Source: Thiodiazotropha sp040791665
GTDB taxonomy: Bacteria; Pseudomonadota; Gammaproteobacteria; Chromatiales; Chromatiaceae
Assembly: GCA_040791665.1 (NCBI GenBank)
Contig: JBFNNX010000023.1
Coordinates: forward strand, 372,001 to 436,000
Reading direction: 5' to 3'
Length of the DNA: 64,000 nt
The notes beneath the pieces were generated by a model. The model was not told where the DNA came from and searched no databases. It saw only the letters and a list, made by a program, of their open reading frames with translations. The position numbers and the translations under genes are program-made. Shown in pieces: positions 28,180-37,898 of the stretch. How positions within the stretch are numbered: the stretch's first letter is position 1; the number at the start of each line of letters is the position of its first letter.

Positions 28180-28511
28180 CCTTCCCCTTATCCAAGTAGT
28201 TATATTTCCAGCCTAAGTAGCTATTATGGAACATAATTACTGTTTTTTCAGGATTGATAGAGAGGTTATTTCCCAACCGGTCATTTTTCAGCCGACAAAA
28301 TCAAGGGCGCTTCAGCTTGTGTCCGCTAAACCTTCTTCGTATTCATCTATCAGCCAGGGTTCTCTCAAGGGCCTTCAAAAGACGCCATTTCCACACTAAC
28401 AATCCGTTACCGGGTAGACACAGACAGGTGTTTTATCGTCTAAAGTTCAGATATACGATTCACCATCACATAATAGATGGCTATAAACTCAACACATCAG
28501 AGGAGATACCG

Positions 28512-28895
28512 ATGCTGGTAAGCGACTATATGAGTTCCACACCCATCACCGTTCAGCAAGAAGACAACTATGATCTGGCATTTGAAATCATGGAAAAGAA
28601 AAACATGCACCACCTGCCGGTTGTAGACAATGAAAATCAAGTGGTCGGCATCGTGACACGGCGGGATCTTCAACTCGCTGCCCGCTATTTCAAGGAGGCT
28701 CCGGTGGAGATCGCCGAAGTCATGCATACCCCGGTATTCACAACTTCCGCGAGTGCTCCCCTTGCTTCGGCAGCCAGGCAGATGAACGACAACCGTATCG
28801 GCTGTCTACCGGTTATCGGCGATGACAAACATGTCGCGGGCATGCTGACCGAAACCGATCTCTTCCGTGCGCTGACAGACCTGCTGGACAGTTAA
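28512..28895 (+). CDS. CBS-domain pair protein
   Basis: 127 residues made of two CBS motifs (VSDYMSSTPITVQQEDN with VVGIVTRRDL, and VMHTPVFTTSASAP with VAGMLTETDL). These pairs bind adenine nucleotides and act as energy sensors. The start at 28512 has AGAGGAGA 5 bp upstream; the open frame extends about 260 bp further upstream without a ribosome site or similarity. A GC-rich hairpin follows. Confidence 0.85.
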   Translation: MLVSDYMSSTPITVQQEDNYDLAFEIMEKKNMHHLPVVDNENQVVGIVTRRDLQLAARYFKEAPVEIAEVMHTPVFTTSASAPLASAARQMNDNRIGCLPVIGDDKHVAGMLTETDLFRALTDLLDS

Positions 28896-28941
28896 CATTC
28901 CAACGTACTCAACACGACGTTAACAGACTCTGACAATTGAC

Positions 28942-28967
28942 CCGGCCGTCCTGCCAACGACGGCCGG
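28942..28967 (+). terminator. GC-rich hairpin after the CBS gene
   Basis: CCGGCCGTC (28942-28950) pairs with GACGGCCGG (28959-28967) across an 8-nt loop. A T-run is weak (ACCGCCTTT), so it is a possible terminator only. Confidence 0.45.
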
Positions 28968-29096
28968 ACCGCCTTTCCGGGAAAAGACGGCAACCTTTGC
29001 CTCAGCGATCATCGATACCTGGGTTGCGAATCGAAGCAGTGCGTGCGGTATTCATGATGTAGAAGGATTGAGAATGTGGCTCAGGCCATAAACCAT

Positions 29097-29618
29097 TCAA
29101 TCATCACTGCGTAAAAAGAGGTTCATTACCTTCTTGAAAAATCCGCCCGGTGAGATAGTAATCTGCGCATTGTCGTGATTGATCTCTTCCATTGCGTAAC
29201 TGGTCACATCCACACCGGCTTCGCGGTACATTTCGCTGGAGAGTTTGAGGTCGCCAGCCCATCGGGAGAGAAAATCTTCACTGGGTGCGATGTAGACGAT
29301 ACGCCCCACTTCCTCCTGGATCAGCTTTGATGCGCAACGGGGGCAGGGTGGATGAGTTACATAAACAGTGCAGTCGCTAAGATCCCGCTTGGCGAAGATC
29401 ATCGCATTCTCTTCAGCGTGAATAGTCAGGTTGAGCTTGCAATCACGATCACCCAAGCGCTCCTGTTTGTCCTCCACGCCCGCAGCAAATCCGTTGTAAC
29501 CCAGCGAGATGATACGGTTACCGTCGGTGATGACGGCACCGACCTGGGATGAGGGATCCTTGCTCCAGGCTGAAATGTAGGCCGCCAGCCCGAGAAAGCG
29601 GGTATCCCATTTAGTCAT
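29097..29618 (-). CDS. dCMP/cytidine deaminase family protein
   Basis: 173 residues with zinc ligands HAEENA (about 67) and PPCPRCASKLI (about 94). It matches deoxycytidylate deaminase (ComEB-like), which makes dUMP for thymidylate synthesis. It starts MTKWDTRFLGLAAYISAWSK. Its ATG overlaps the grxD stop (TGATG), so the two are translationally coupled. The C-terminal 40 residues extend past the deaminase fold. Confidence 0.85.
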   Translation of the reverse strand: MTKWDTRFLGLAAYISAWSKDPSSQVGAVITDGNRIISLGYNGFAAGVEDKQERLGDRDCKLNLTIHAEENAMIFAKRDLSDCTVYVTHPPCPRCASKLIQEEVGRIVYIAPSEDFLSRWAGDLKLSSEMYREAGVDVTSYAMEEINHDNAQITISPGGFFKKVMNLFLRSDD

Positions 29619-29962
29619 CAGCGTTGATCGTCGCCTGTCGGCGCAACTTTGGCTGCCGCCTCTGTCATCATTTTCTTCAATTCACCACTCTGGTGCATCT
29701 CCAGGGTAATGTCGCAACCGCCGATCAGTTCACCATCGATGTAGATCTGCGGAAAGGTCGGCCAATCGGCATAGCGTGGCAGGTTCTCGAAGATCTCCGG
29801 ATCGGCGAGCACATTGACATAGGCGAATGGCACCCCGCAATCCTGTAGGGCAGCGGCAGCACGGGATGAGAAGCCGCACATGGGAAACTGGGGTGTTCCC
29901 TTCATGTAGATAACTACCGGATTCTGCTCGACCTGCTCTTTGATTCTGTCCAAGACATCCAT
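29618..29962 (-). CDS. grxD: Monothiol glutaredoxin Grx4
   Basis: 114 residues with the monothiol CGFS motif in FPMCGFSSRAAAAL, WPTFPQIYI for glutathione binding and GGCDITLEMHQSGEL. Proteins of this class bind a [2Fe-2S] cluster with glutathione and pass it on. The start at 29962 has GTGAGGT upstream; an earlier ATG adds 20 unconserved residues. First gene of a two-gene unit with the deaminase. Confidence 0.93.
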   Translation of the reverse strand: MDVLDRIKEQVEQNPVVIYMKGTPQFPMCGFSSRAAAALQDCGVPFAYVNVLADPEIFENLPRYADWPTFPQIYIDGELIGGCDITLEMHQSGELKKMMTEAAAKVAPTGDDQR

Positions 29963-30361
29963 CGTGTATACCTCACAATATGGGTTATCGTGTCTATATG
30001 GGGTGCTTAATGTAAGTTTCAAACACGATTGTAATAGGGAATTCTATCTATTTGTGCCGGGATAAAAAACCCGTAATAATCCAAGCTTACACTTTTTGAC
30101 CCGACTGTAGTTGAGAAGTTGTCGATACGGGTCAATCCGTGCTGGCCTGCCGTAACTGATTTGAGGCATAGGCAGCTGACGAGAGCTGTTTACCTGCAAT
30201 TCAATATTTACCAGCTATCTTTGCTACGGGCAAAACCACAATGTACGCGACGACATTACGGGAATAAAACGACTGACACTGATCTCAATTGACATAAAAT
30301 CATTTAATTATCTACAGCTTGCAGGAATACAGGCGCCCTGTCTGGCAGGGAATTGTGATGG
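29963..30361. other. Intergenic region between divergent grxD and HD-GYP genes
   Basis: Holds both promoters presumably. An inverted repeat TTGACCCG / CGGGTCAA (30096-30103 and 30128-30135) could be a regulator site. No gene seen. Confidence 0.4.
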
Positions 30362-30991
30362 ATGCGGAAGATATCGGCAATTTGCAAAAAAAGAGTTTCA
30401 CTGCTTGAAGATCATATCGGTTTCAAACTGGAACCGATTCTCCACTATGCCCTGCAGGCAAGGGACAACTACACCCTGGAACACTCCAATAGAGTCGTCT
30501 CACTATCGGAGCGAATCGGTAAGCATCTCAACCTGCAAAGGCATGAGATGAATGTACTCACACTGGCTGCGGGTTTCCATGATATAGGCAAGACCGGCAT
30601 ACCCGACAACATCCTGCTCAAGCCCGGCAAGCTCAACGGAGATGAGTACGAGGGTATCAAGGCCCATGCCAGTATCGGCGCAAATATGCTACGCACACTG
30701 GCACACCCGCTGCTCAACGAGGTCGCGGAGTGCGTTCTGCACCATCACGAACACTGGGACGGCAGTGGTTATCCGGATGGCCTGAAAGGCCGGGAGATAC
30801 CGATCATCTCGCGCATTATCACTGTCGCAGATGCATATGACGTCATGACCTCGACTCGCAGTTACCGGCAGGAGGTCAGCAAACATGATGCATTGCGGAT
30901 GATCGAATCGGAGAGCGGAAAGCAATTTTGCCCGGATGCGGTAAAAGCATTACTGGCCGTCTTCAAGGCAGATCCCACCATAGGCAAATAA
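30362..30991 (+). CDS. HD-GYP domain protein
   Basis: 209 residues, almost only an HD-GYP domain: LEHSNRVVSLSERIG, the HD pair in GFHDIGKTGIP, and HHHEHWDGSGYPDGLKG with the GYP motif. These enzymes hydrolyse c-di-GMP. No receiver or membrane domain is present, so its input is unknown. The start codon may be the ATG at 30362. It shares the c-di-GMP theme with the large GGDEF-EAL protein upstream. Confidence 0.9.
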   Translation: MRKISAICKKRVSLLEDHIGFKLEPILHYALQARDNYTLEHSNRVVSLSERIGKHLNLQRHEMNVLTLAAGFHDIGKTGIPDNILLKPGKLNGDEYEGIKAHASIGANMLRTLAHPLLNEVAECVLHHHEHWDGSGYPDGLKGREIPIISRIITVADAYDVMTSTRSYRQEVSKHDALRMIESESGKQFCPDAVKALLAVFKADPTIGK

Positions 30992-31010
30992 ACATTCCAC
31001 GGAGATATCC

Positions 31011-31196
31011 CTACTTCTTCATCTGCTCTTCACAGTAGGCCTTTGCTTTCATGTTTGCGGCCACCGGATCACTCCCCTGATCGATGAACTCCTGTGTCAT
31101 CTGCTTGCGACAACCCTGGTAGTTGAAGAGTGCGACATCGACCGGTTCCGAGCACCCTGTGACTAACACAGCGATAGCCGGTATCAAACGCTTCAC
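31011..31196 (-). CDS. Small putative lipoprotein
   Basis: About 61 residues starting on GTG at 31196 with AAGGAG upstream. The signal sequence KRLIPAIAVLVTGCSEP ends in a lipobox cysteine (TGC). Three further cysteines may form a disulfide (NYQGCRKQM, KAYCEEQ). The GTG overlaps the stop of the amidotransferase gene (GTGA), so it is translationally coupled. Unknown function. Confidence 0.7.
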   Translation of the reverse strand: MKRLIPAIAVLVTGCSEPVDVALFNYQGCRKQMTQEFIDQGSDPVAANMKAKAYCEEQMKK

Positions 31197-32986
31197 CCCG
31201 TACTCCTTGCCTGATGAAGATTGCGTTGCAGCCAAAACTCGAACAGCGCGATATGCCACAATTTGCTGCCGCGTATCCGCGTGTGGTGCATCTCCGGCGC
31301 CGCCATCAGCATATCGATATATGACTGTTGGAAGACCCCCCGTTGCCTCGCCTCCCGGGTATCGAGTATGCCGCGCATGAACTCGAGAAATTCACCCCGT
31401 ACATATTTCAAGGCGGGCATCGGGAAGTAGCCTTTGGGACGGTCGATCACCGCGTCGGGAAGGATACCCCTGGCCATTGCCCTGAGGGGATATTTTCCTC
31501 CCTCGCGCAATTTCAGCTCAGGCGGGCAGCGTGCCGCCAGCTCAACCAGGTGGTGGTCGAGAAAGGGTACTCTCGCCTCCAATCCCCAGGCCATGGTCAT
31601 ATTGTCCACACGCTTCACCGGATCATCGACAATCAGCATGGTCTGATCCAAATGCAAAACGGCATCGATCAATGTCTCTGCATCGGACATGCCGAGCTGC
31701 TCGGCGATCAGCTCCCGAGTATAGTCGGCGCCGCCATACTCTGTACCGACCATGCGCAGATACTCATCGTGATCGCGGTCGAAGTAGTGTTTGGCGAATC
31801 TCTCCACCGCTTCACCCTCGCGCTCCTGCATGATACGTGGATACCAGAAGTAACCGCCGAAGACCTCATCGGCCCCCTGCCCGGACTGAACAACTTTGAT
31901 CTGCCTGGAGACCTGTTCCCCGAGCAGATAGAAGGCCACCGCATCCTGGCCAAACATCGGCTCGGCCATGTGGTCCACGGCTTCAGGTAGCCGTTTCAGC
32001 ACCTCACTATTCGGTACCAGGAATTTATGGTGCCGGGTAGCGTATCTCTCGGCCACGGGATCGGAGTATTCGAACTCGCTGCCCTTCTCTTCCGGCTGGT
32101 CTTCGAAACCCACTGAAAAGGTTCTCAAATCGGTGGCGCCAGACTCAGCCAGCAATGCCACCAAAAGGCTAGAATCAAGACCGCCGGACAGCAACACCCC
32201 GACAGGCACATCGGCAATCTCATTGCGCTTGCGCACCGCTTCGCGAAGTGTATCGTGAATCGCTTCCAGCCACTCTCCCTCCGAGAGAGGCAATTCGGGA
32301 CGGGTAGCGGGATAGTGCCAATAGGTGCGAATACGTTCCGTACCATTCGCTTCGATCACCATGCAGTGACCCGGCGCCAGTTTGCGCACACCCCGAAAGA
32401 TGGTCCGCGGCGCCGGCACCACGCCGTGCAGGGTAAACTGATGATGCAGGGCAACGGGATCGATAGCGGTATCCACACCGCCTGCGGCCAGCAGCGCCTG
32501 GGTGTTGGAGGCGAACCTAAAACGCACCCCATCCTGGGTGTAGTAGAGAGGCTTGATCCCGAAACGGTCTCTTGCCAGAAACAGACGCTGTCGTTGACAA
32601 TCCCACACCGCAAAGGCAAACATGCCGTGCAGACGGTCGACACAATCCTCACCCCAGGCATGGTAGGCCTTGAGAATCACCTCGGTATCGCCACTTGAGA
32701 AAAAGTGATACCCAAGCCCTTGCAGGATCGCCCTGAGCTCCTTGTAGTTATAGATGGCGCCGTTGTATACCAGTGCCAGACTCAGCTCCTGGTCCAGCAT
32801 CGGTTGATGCGCATGCTCGGACAGGTCGATGATGGACAAACGCCGATGGCCAAATCCCAATGCGCCGTCGCTGTAACTCCCGCCGTGGTCGGGGCCGCGC
32901 TGGCGCAATCTTTCATTCATTCTCTCGATAGCCGCCAGATCGGCAGGCGCACCATCGAAACGCAGTTCACCGCAGAGTCCACACAT
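31193..32986 (-). CDS. Asparagine synthetase-like N-acetylglutaminylglutamine amidotransferase
   Basis: 597 residues: N-terminal class II glutamine amidotransferase with Cys2 (MCGLCGELRFDG) and an AsnB-type synthetase with VLLSGGLDSSLLVALL and SGQGADEVFGGYF. The start (ADLAAIERMNERLRQRGPD) and overall length match the enzyme that amidates N-acetylglutaminylglutamine to the osmoprotectant NAGGN better than AsnB. The usual partner, the NAGGN peptide synthetase, is not next to it. The lipoprotein gene overlaps its stop. AsnB remains the alternative. Confidence 0.75.
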   Translation of the reverse strand: MCGLCGELRFDGAPADLAAIERMNERLRQRGPDHGGSYSDGALGFGHRRLSIIDLSEHAHQPMLDQELSLALVYNGAIYNYKELRAILQGLGYHFFSSGDTEVILKAYHAWGEDCVDRLHGMFAFAVWDCQRQRLFLARDRFGIKPLYYTQDGVRFRFASNTQALLAAGGVDTAIDPVALHHQFTLHGVVPAPRTIFRGVRKLAPGHCMVIEANGTERIRTYWHYPATRPELPLSEGEWLEAIHDTLREAVRKRNEIADVPVGVLLSGGLDSSLLVALLAESGATDLRTFSVGFEDQPEEKGSEFEYSDPVAERYATRHHKFLVPNSEVLKRLPEAVDHMAEPMFGQDAVAFYLLGEQVSRQIKVVQSGQGADEVFGGYFWYPRIMQEREGEAVERFAKHYFDRDHDEYLRMVGTEYGGADYTRELIAEQLGMSDAETLIDAVLHLDQTMLIVDDPVKRVDNMTMAWGLEARVPFLDHHLVELAARCPPELKLREGGKYPLRAMARGILPDAVIDRPKGYFPMPALKYVRGEFLEFMRGILDTREARQRGVFQQSYIDMLMAAPEMHHTRIRGSKLWHIALFEFWLQRNLHQARSTG

Positions 32987-33176
32987 ACAAGCTCAATCCG
33001 GATAACATTCTCACATCGGAGCCTACACCAAGCCATTTTATGTGTCATGCCATAACGTTGCGGGAGTAGTGACATTGAAACAGACCTGGTACACAATCGC
33101 CCTGTTAGCACAACGCTGACCGCACTTGAACTTAGTCAGTGTAAAAACGCTGACATACGCGCAAAAGGAAAGGATA

Positions 33177-35069
33177 ATGTCACGGATGACTGAGACCCTG
33201 CCGTCAAACCCCGGGTTGGAGCATGCACGCGAAGTGCTGCGGCATACCTTTGGTTACTCCGACTTCCGTCCGCCACAGGATCGGATTATCAGCCATTTGA
33301 TCGATGGCGGCGATGCCATTGTGTTGATGCCCACCGGTGGCGGCAAGTCCCTCTGTTACCAGATACCGGCAATCGTGAGAGAGGGCACCGGCATTATCAT
33401 CTCCCCACTGATTGCATTGATGCAGGATCAGGTCAACAGCCTGCGTCAATACGGGGTTCGCGCCGCTTTTCTCAACTCGGCATTGGCTCCCGAGGAGGCC
33501 CATCAGGTGGAACGGCAACTCCTCCGGGAAGAGCTCGACCTTCTCTATGTCGCACCGGAACGACTGCTGACGCCCCGCATGCTGGATCTGCTCATGCAGT
33601 CACGGATTGCGCTCTTCGCCATAGACGAAGCCCATTGCGTCTCCCACTGGGGACACGACTTTCGCCCTGAGTACATAGCGCTTTCGCAGCTGCATGAACG
33701 CTTCCCGGAAACCCCCAGAATAGCCCTCACAGCCACCGCGGATAAACCGACACGCAATGAGATCGTACAACGCCTGGCCCTGCAGCGGGCCGGTGAATTC
33801 ATCGCTGGTTTCGATCGGCCCAATATCCGGTATCAGATCAGCGAAAATGACGGCAATGCCAAGCAGCGCCTGCTGCGATTCATCCGCCAGGAACACCCTG
33901 ACGAATCCGGTATCGTCTACTGTCTTTCTCGCAAACGGGTAAACGAGATCGCCGCCTGGTTGCAAGATAACGGGATCGACGCCCTCCCTTACCATGCCGG
34001 CTTGGACAATCGGATCCGTCAACAACACCAAACCCGATTCCTGCAGGACGAGGGGGTGGTGATCGTCGCCACCATCGCCTTCGGCATGGGCATAGACAAA
34101 CCCGATGTCCGTTTCGTCGCCCATCTCAACCTGCCGAAGAGTATCGAGGCCTACTACCAGGAGACGGGACGTGCCGGCCGCGACGGGCAGACCGCGAACG
34201 CCTGGATGATATATGGGCTACAGGATGTCATCACCCTCCGGCAGATGCAGGCCTCCTCCGACGCCGACGAAACACACAAACGGGTCGAACGCCACAAGCT
34301 CGACGCGATGTTGGCATTCTGCGAAATCACCACCTGCCGCCGCCAGGCGCTCCTCGCCTATTTCGATGACCGTCTCGAACACCCCTGCGGTAACTGCGAT
34401 ACCTGCCTGCAGCCTCCGGAGACCTGGGATGCCACCGTCGCCTCACAGATGGCCCTCTCCTGTGTGCATCGGACCGGCCAGCGCTTCGGTGTCAATCACC
34501 TGATCGAGGTCCTGCTTGGCAAGGAGAGTGATCGCATATCGCGATTCGGCCACCATCGGGTCAGTACTTTCGGTATCGGTAAGGATCTCACCGCCACCGA
34601 ATGGCGTACTGTATATCGTCAATTGATTGCCCGCGGCCTGTTGGCTGTCGACCTGGAGGGTTATGGTGGGCTTCGCCTGACCCAGGCAAGCAGACCGGTG
34701 TTGCGGGGTGAGACACGGCTGATGTTGCGCAAGGCACGAAAAATGAGTGCGAAACAACGACGCAAACAACCCCGCATTGCAGAAATCAGCGACAGCAATC
34801 AAGCCATGTGGCAGGCATTGAGAAACCTTCGCCTCGAACTCGCACAGGCACAAGGGGTGCCGGCCTATGTGATCTTTCACGACGCAACCCTGATAGAGAT
34901 GGCGGAAAAAAGACCAAGGGACAAACAGCAGCTGGCAATGATATCGGGTGTAGGCGATCACAAGCTCGAGCGCTACGGAGATGCATTTTTATCGCTATTG
35001 AACAGCAACCTTGAGAGTGCGCGGAACCCGTCTGCGGATGTGGTCGATTTGCCGACCAATCCAGCCTGA
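33177..35069 (+). CDS. recQ: ATP-dependent DNA helicase RecQ
   Basis: 630 residues. A 3'-5' helicase for recombination and repair. Walker A is MPTGGGKSLCYQIPA, the DEAH box is AIDEAHCVSHWGHDF, motif VI is YQETGRAGRDGQ, the zinc site is CRRQALLAYF with HPCGNCDTC, then a winged helix and an HRDC domain near the end (LAQAQGVPAYVIF). The start at 33177 follows AAGGAAAGGAT. Complete. Confidence 0.96.
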   Translation: MSRMTETLPSNPGLEHAREVLRHTFGYSDFRPPQDRIISHLIDGGDAIVLMPTGGGKSLCYQIPAIVREGTGIIISPLIALMQDQVNSLRQYGVRAAFLNSALAPEEAHQVERQLLREELDLLYVAPERLLTPRMLDLLMQSRIALFAIDEAHCVSHWGHDFRPEYIALSQLHERFPETPRIALTATADKPTRNEIVQRLALQRAGEFIAGFDRPNIRYQISENDGNAKQRLLRFIRQEHPDESGIVYCLSRKRVNEIAAWLQDNGIDALPYHAGLDNRIRQQHQTRFLQDEGVVIVATIAFGMGIDKPDVRFVAHLNLPKSIEAYYQETGRAGRDGQTANAWMIYGLQDVITLRQMQASSDADETHKRVERHKLDAMLAFCEITTCRRQALLAYFDDRLEHPCGNCDTCLQPPETWDATVASQMALSCVHRTGQRFGVNHLIEVLLGKESDRISRFGHHRVSTFGIGKDLTATEWRTVYRQLIARGLLAVDLEGYGGLRLTQASRPVLRGETRLMLRKARKMSAKQRRKQPRIAEISDSNQAMWQALRNLRLELAQAQGVPAYVIFHDATLIEMAEKRPRDKQQLAMISGVGDHKLERYGDAFLSLLNSNLESARNPSADVVDLPTNPA

Positions 35070-35213
35070 CCCCGTCAGAGGTCGTCTATAATGTCTAACC
35101 AGTTCTCATTTCCAGAGTCCACCATTGATAAAACCCATAAAATTTTTGCAAGTATTGCCGGTACATAGAAGATAAAGAAGAGTTTATTCCAACCATCAAA
35201 CTGAGGTACACGC

Positions 35214-36077
35214 ATGATGGATCCTAAAACGCTCGTCAAAGATCTTGATCATCTGGTCTCCCTGCCCGATATCTGTATTCGCGTAAATCAGCTGATGGGG
35301 TCCGGCAATTACTCCTCACCACAAGTTGCCGATATCATAAGCCAGGATGCCGATATCTCTGCCCGGCTGCTACGCATGGTCAACAGTTCGTTTTACGGCC
35401 TACCGGCAAAGATCGAAACACTATCCCGTGCCATTACCATCATCGGCGCGGATGAGTTGAGGAATCTTGTCATGGCGGCCACCGCCATGCGTACCTTCAC
35501 CGGCATTCCAAAGCAGCTGGTCGACATGACAGAGTATTGGCAACACTCAGTCACCACCGGGGTGATGGCCCAGTCCCTGGCCAAACACTGCAATATTCTG
35601 CACAGCGAACGACTTTTCGTAATGGGTCTGCTGCACGATGTGGGACGGCTGGTGATCTATCTGACGTTGCCTGAAAAAGCCACCGATATCCTCTATATCA
35701 CGGGTGGCGATAACTGGGTATTGCCACAGACCGAAACCGAGGTTCTAGGTTTCACGCACCTGGATGTGGGCGCCGAACTGATGCGCGCGTGGGGCCTGCC
35801 AGAGAGTTTCGCAGCGGTGGCCGGATACCATGATGATCCTAAGCAAGCGGGCGATTATCAGCTGGAGACATCCCTTGTGCATATCGCCAAAGCGATCGCC
35901 AACGGGGAGATGGTCGGCCTGAACGTGGAAGAGATGCTATGGGCCATCAACCCATTCGCCTGGAAAATGACGGGTCTAAGCGATGAAACCGTATCGCCTA
36001 TGATAGAAGAGATGGTGGCAAAAAGTCACGAGGCTCTGAGCTTGATCACACCCCAATACAAACAAGCTCTCGCTTAA
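35214..36077 (+). CDS. HDOD-domain signalling protein
   Basis: 287 residues with an HDOD fold (LPDICIRVNQLMGSG, ISQDADISARLLRMVNSSFY, LSRAITIIGADELRNLV, LLHDVGRLVIYL). HDOD proteins lack most metal ligands of true HD phosphohydrolases and serve in signalling. No output domain is fused. Starts near a weak ATG at 35214. Confidence 0.88.
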   Translation: MMDPKTLVKDLDHLVSLPDICIRVNQLMGSGNYSSPQVADIISQDADISARLLRMVNSSFYGLPAKIETLSRAITIIGADELRNLVMAATAMRTFTGIPKQLVDMTEYWQHSVTTGVMAQSLAKHCNILHSERLFVMGLLHDVGRLVIYLTLPEKATDILYITGGDNWVLPQTETEVLGFTHLDVGAELMRAWGLPESFAAVAGYHDDPKQAGDYQLETSLVHIAKAIANGEMVGLNVEEMLWAINPFAWKMTGLSDETVSPMIEEMVAKSHEALSLITPQYKQALA

Positions 36078-36353
36078 CTGCGGGCAAGCAGAATTCAGCA
36101 CAACCCGAAGTCTTCCATCGCACCTCTGGAATGAGCGGCGCCAAAGGCTGGCAGCTACGTGTCGCTCTTGACTCTTCCGTGTCTTGGCCGGTGCGACCGC
36201 CACATGCAGCCGATCTCGATTTTCATTCCTGACTTAGACATTACCTCCTGTAACCGATTTTGTTGAATAGGCGAAACTACAATTCGTCACGGGAGGCCTT
36301 TGGGGCATGGAACGACGTAATCAAGATCCGGGATGGGAGTATGAAGCGCATTT

Positions 36354-37898
36354 CTACCGATCAGGGATGGCGCCCCAACCACCCCCGCCGGGAGTCTCAA
36401 TAGTGACGGTATCGCCCGCTTCGACCATCAATGAGACCTTGGCCGGGATCGGTTTTCCGTTATGGGTGTTAATCCCTGCCTCGCCGGGATTACCGCCGGC
36501 GCATCCCCAGGGCCGATGAACCCGCCTTTCGGTCAACAGCGTGACCTGGGTGGGTGCGAGAAATTTAAAGCGCCTGATCAGGCCATCGCCTCCAGACCTG
36601 ATACCCTTGCCACCCGACCCCCGACGCAGGCTGTAGTTGACCACCTGAACGGGAAACCGCTCCTCGATTACCTCGATGGGCGTATTCAGAGTGTTGGTCA
36701 TGTGGGTCTGCACCCCATGCAACCCGCCGCCACGCTTTCCCGCTCCCATGCCGCCACCGACGGTTTCGTAATAGTCCCAGCACAGCTCCCCACCGACACT
36801 CCCCATCGCCAGGTTATTCATGCTGCCGTGGCTAGCGGCGGGAATATCATCGGGCAATACCTGGGCGAGTGCGCCCAGTACCGCATCCACCACCCGGGTG
36901 CTGGTCTCCACGTTACCCGCGGCAACAGCCGCCGGGCGTCTGGCGTTCAACAGGCAACCCTTGGGAACGTACAACCCGATGGATCTGAAACTACCGGCGC
37001 AGGCCGGTGTCTGGGGCGGCATCAGACAACGAAAGACATAGTAGACCGCGGCAGCGGCTACCGATAAGGGGGCATTGATATTGCCAGCAACCTGATCGGC
37101 GGTGCCGCTGAAGTCGACCAGGATGCGTTCCGGCTCCGCCACCAACCTGACCAGAATTGGGATATCGCTGTTGCCCTGGCCGTCATCATCCATAAGCTCC
37201 TTGAAGCGGTACTCTCCGGGGGGGATTCGCTTCAATGCCTCTCTCGCCAGTCGCTCGGCATAGGCGTTAAGCGCCTCCAGGCCCGCCAGGAAGGGATCCC
37301 TGCCCCATTCGTCGATCAACTGAGCCAGTCGCTTCAAACCGCTTCTGTTGGCACTGATCTGGGCAGCAAAATCCCCTTCCGATTCGCCGGGATTGCGATT
37401 GTCACGGATGATCGAGGAGAGGAAATCACCATCGATGGCTCCGCCTCTGACCAGCTTGCCCGGCGGTATGACGCGACCCTCCTGATCGAGGGAGTGAGAG
37501 ACGGGCATGGACCCCGGAGAAGTGGCACCGATATCGGCATGGTGAGCCCGGTTGACCAGAAAGGCGGTCAATCGGCCTGCGTAAAAGAGTGGGGCGACGA
37601 GGGTGACGTCTGGCAGGTGAGTCCCTCCCATGAAGGGATCGTTCAGTACCACCATATCCCCCTCGCGCCACTCGACCCTAGCGACAATATCCGCCATGGC
37701 GTAAGCCATGCTGCCGAGATGGACAGGGATATGCGCGGCCTGGGCACAGAGCTCACCCTGGGCGTCAAAAACGGCGCAGGAGAAATCGAGCCGGTCGCGA
37801 ATATTGGGCGAGAAGGCGGCATTGCGCAGCACCGCACCCATCTCATCGCAGACCGCTTCCAGGCGTGAGGCGAAAATATTCAGTTCGACCGCGTCCAT
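36354..37898 (-). CDS. Hydantoinase B/oxoprolinase family protein, without HyuA
   Basis: 514 residues, HyuB family: AVCDEMGAVLRNAAFSPNIR at the start, VVLNDPFMGGTHLPD, HHADIGATSPGSM and the C-terminal RRGSGGKGIRSGGDG. It normally works with HyuA in ATP-dependent opening of hydantoins or 5-oxoproline. No HyuA lies within reach on either side, so it is either a lone paralogue or paired with a distant gene. 276 bp after the HDOD gene and convergent with it. Confidence 0.85.
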   Translation of the reverse strand: MDAVELNIFASRLEAVCDEMGAVLRNAAFSPNIRDRLDFSCAVFDAQGELCAQAAHIPVHLGSMAYAMADIVARVEWREGDMVVLNDPFMGGTHLPDVTLVAPLFYAGRLTAFLVNRAHHADIGATSPGSMPVSHSLDQEGRVIPPGKLVRGGAIDGDFLSSIIRDNRNPGESEGDFAAQISANRSGLKRLAQLIDEWGRDPFLAGLEALNAYAERLAREALKRIPPGEYRFKELMDDDGQGNSDIPILVRLVAEPERILVDFSGTADQVAGNINAPLSVAAAAVYYVFRCLMPPQTPACAGSFRSIGLYVPKGCLLNARRPAAVAAGNVETSTRVVDAVLGALAQVLPDDIPAASHGSMNNLAMGSVGGELCWDYYETVGGGMGAGKRGGGLHGVQTHMTNTLNTPIEVIEERFPVQVVNYSLRRGSGGKGIRSGGDGLIRRFKFLAPTQVTLLTERRVHRPWGCAGGNPGEAGINTHNGKPIPAKVSLMVEAGDTVTIETPGGGGWGAIPDR

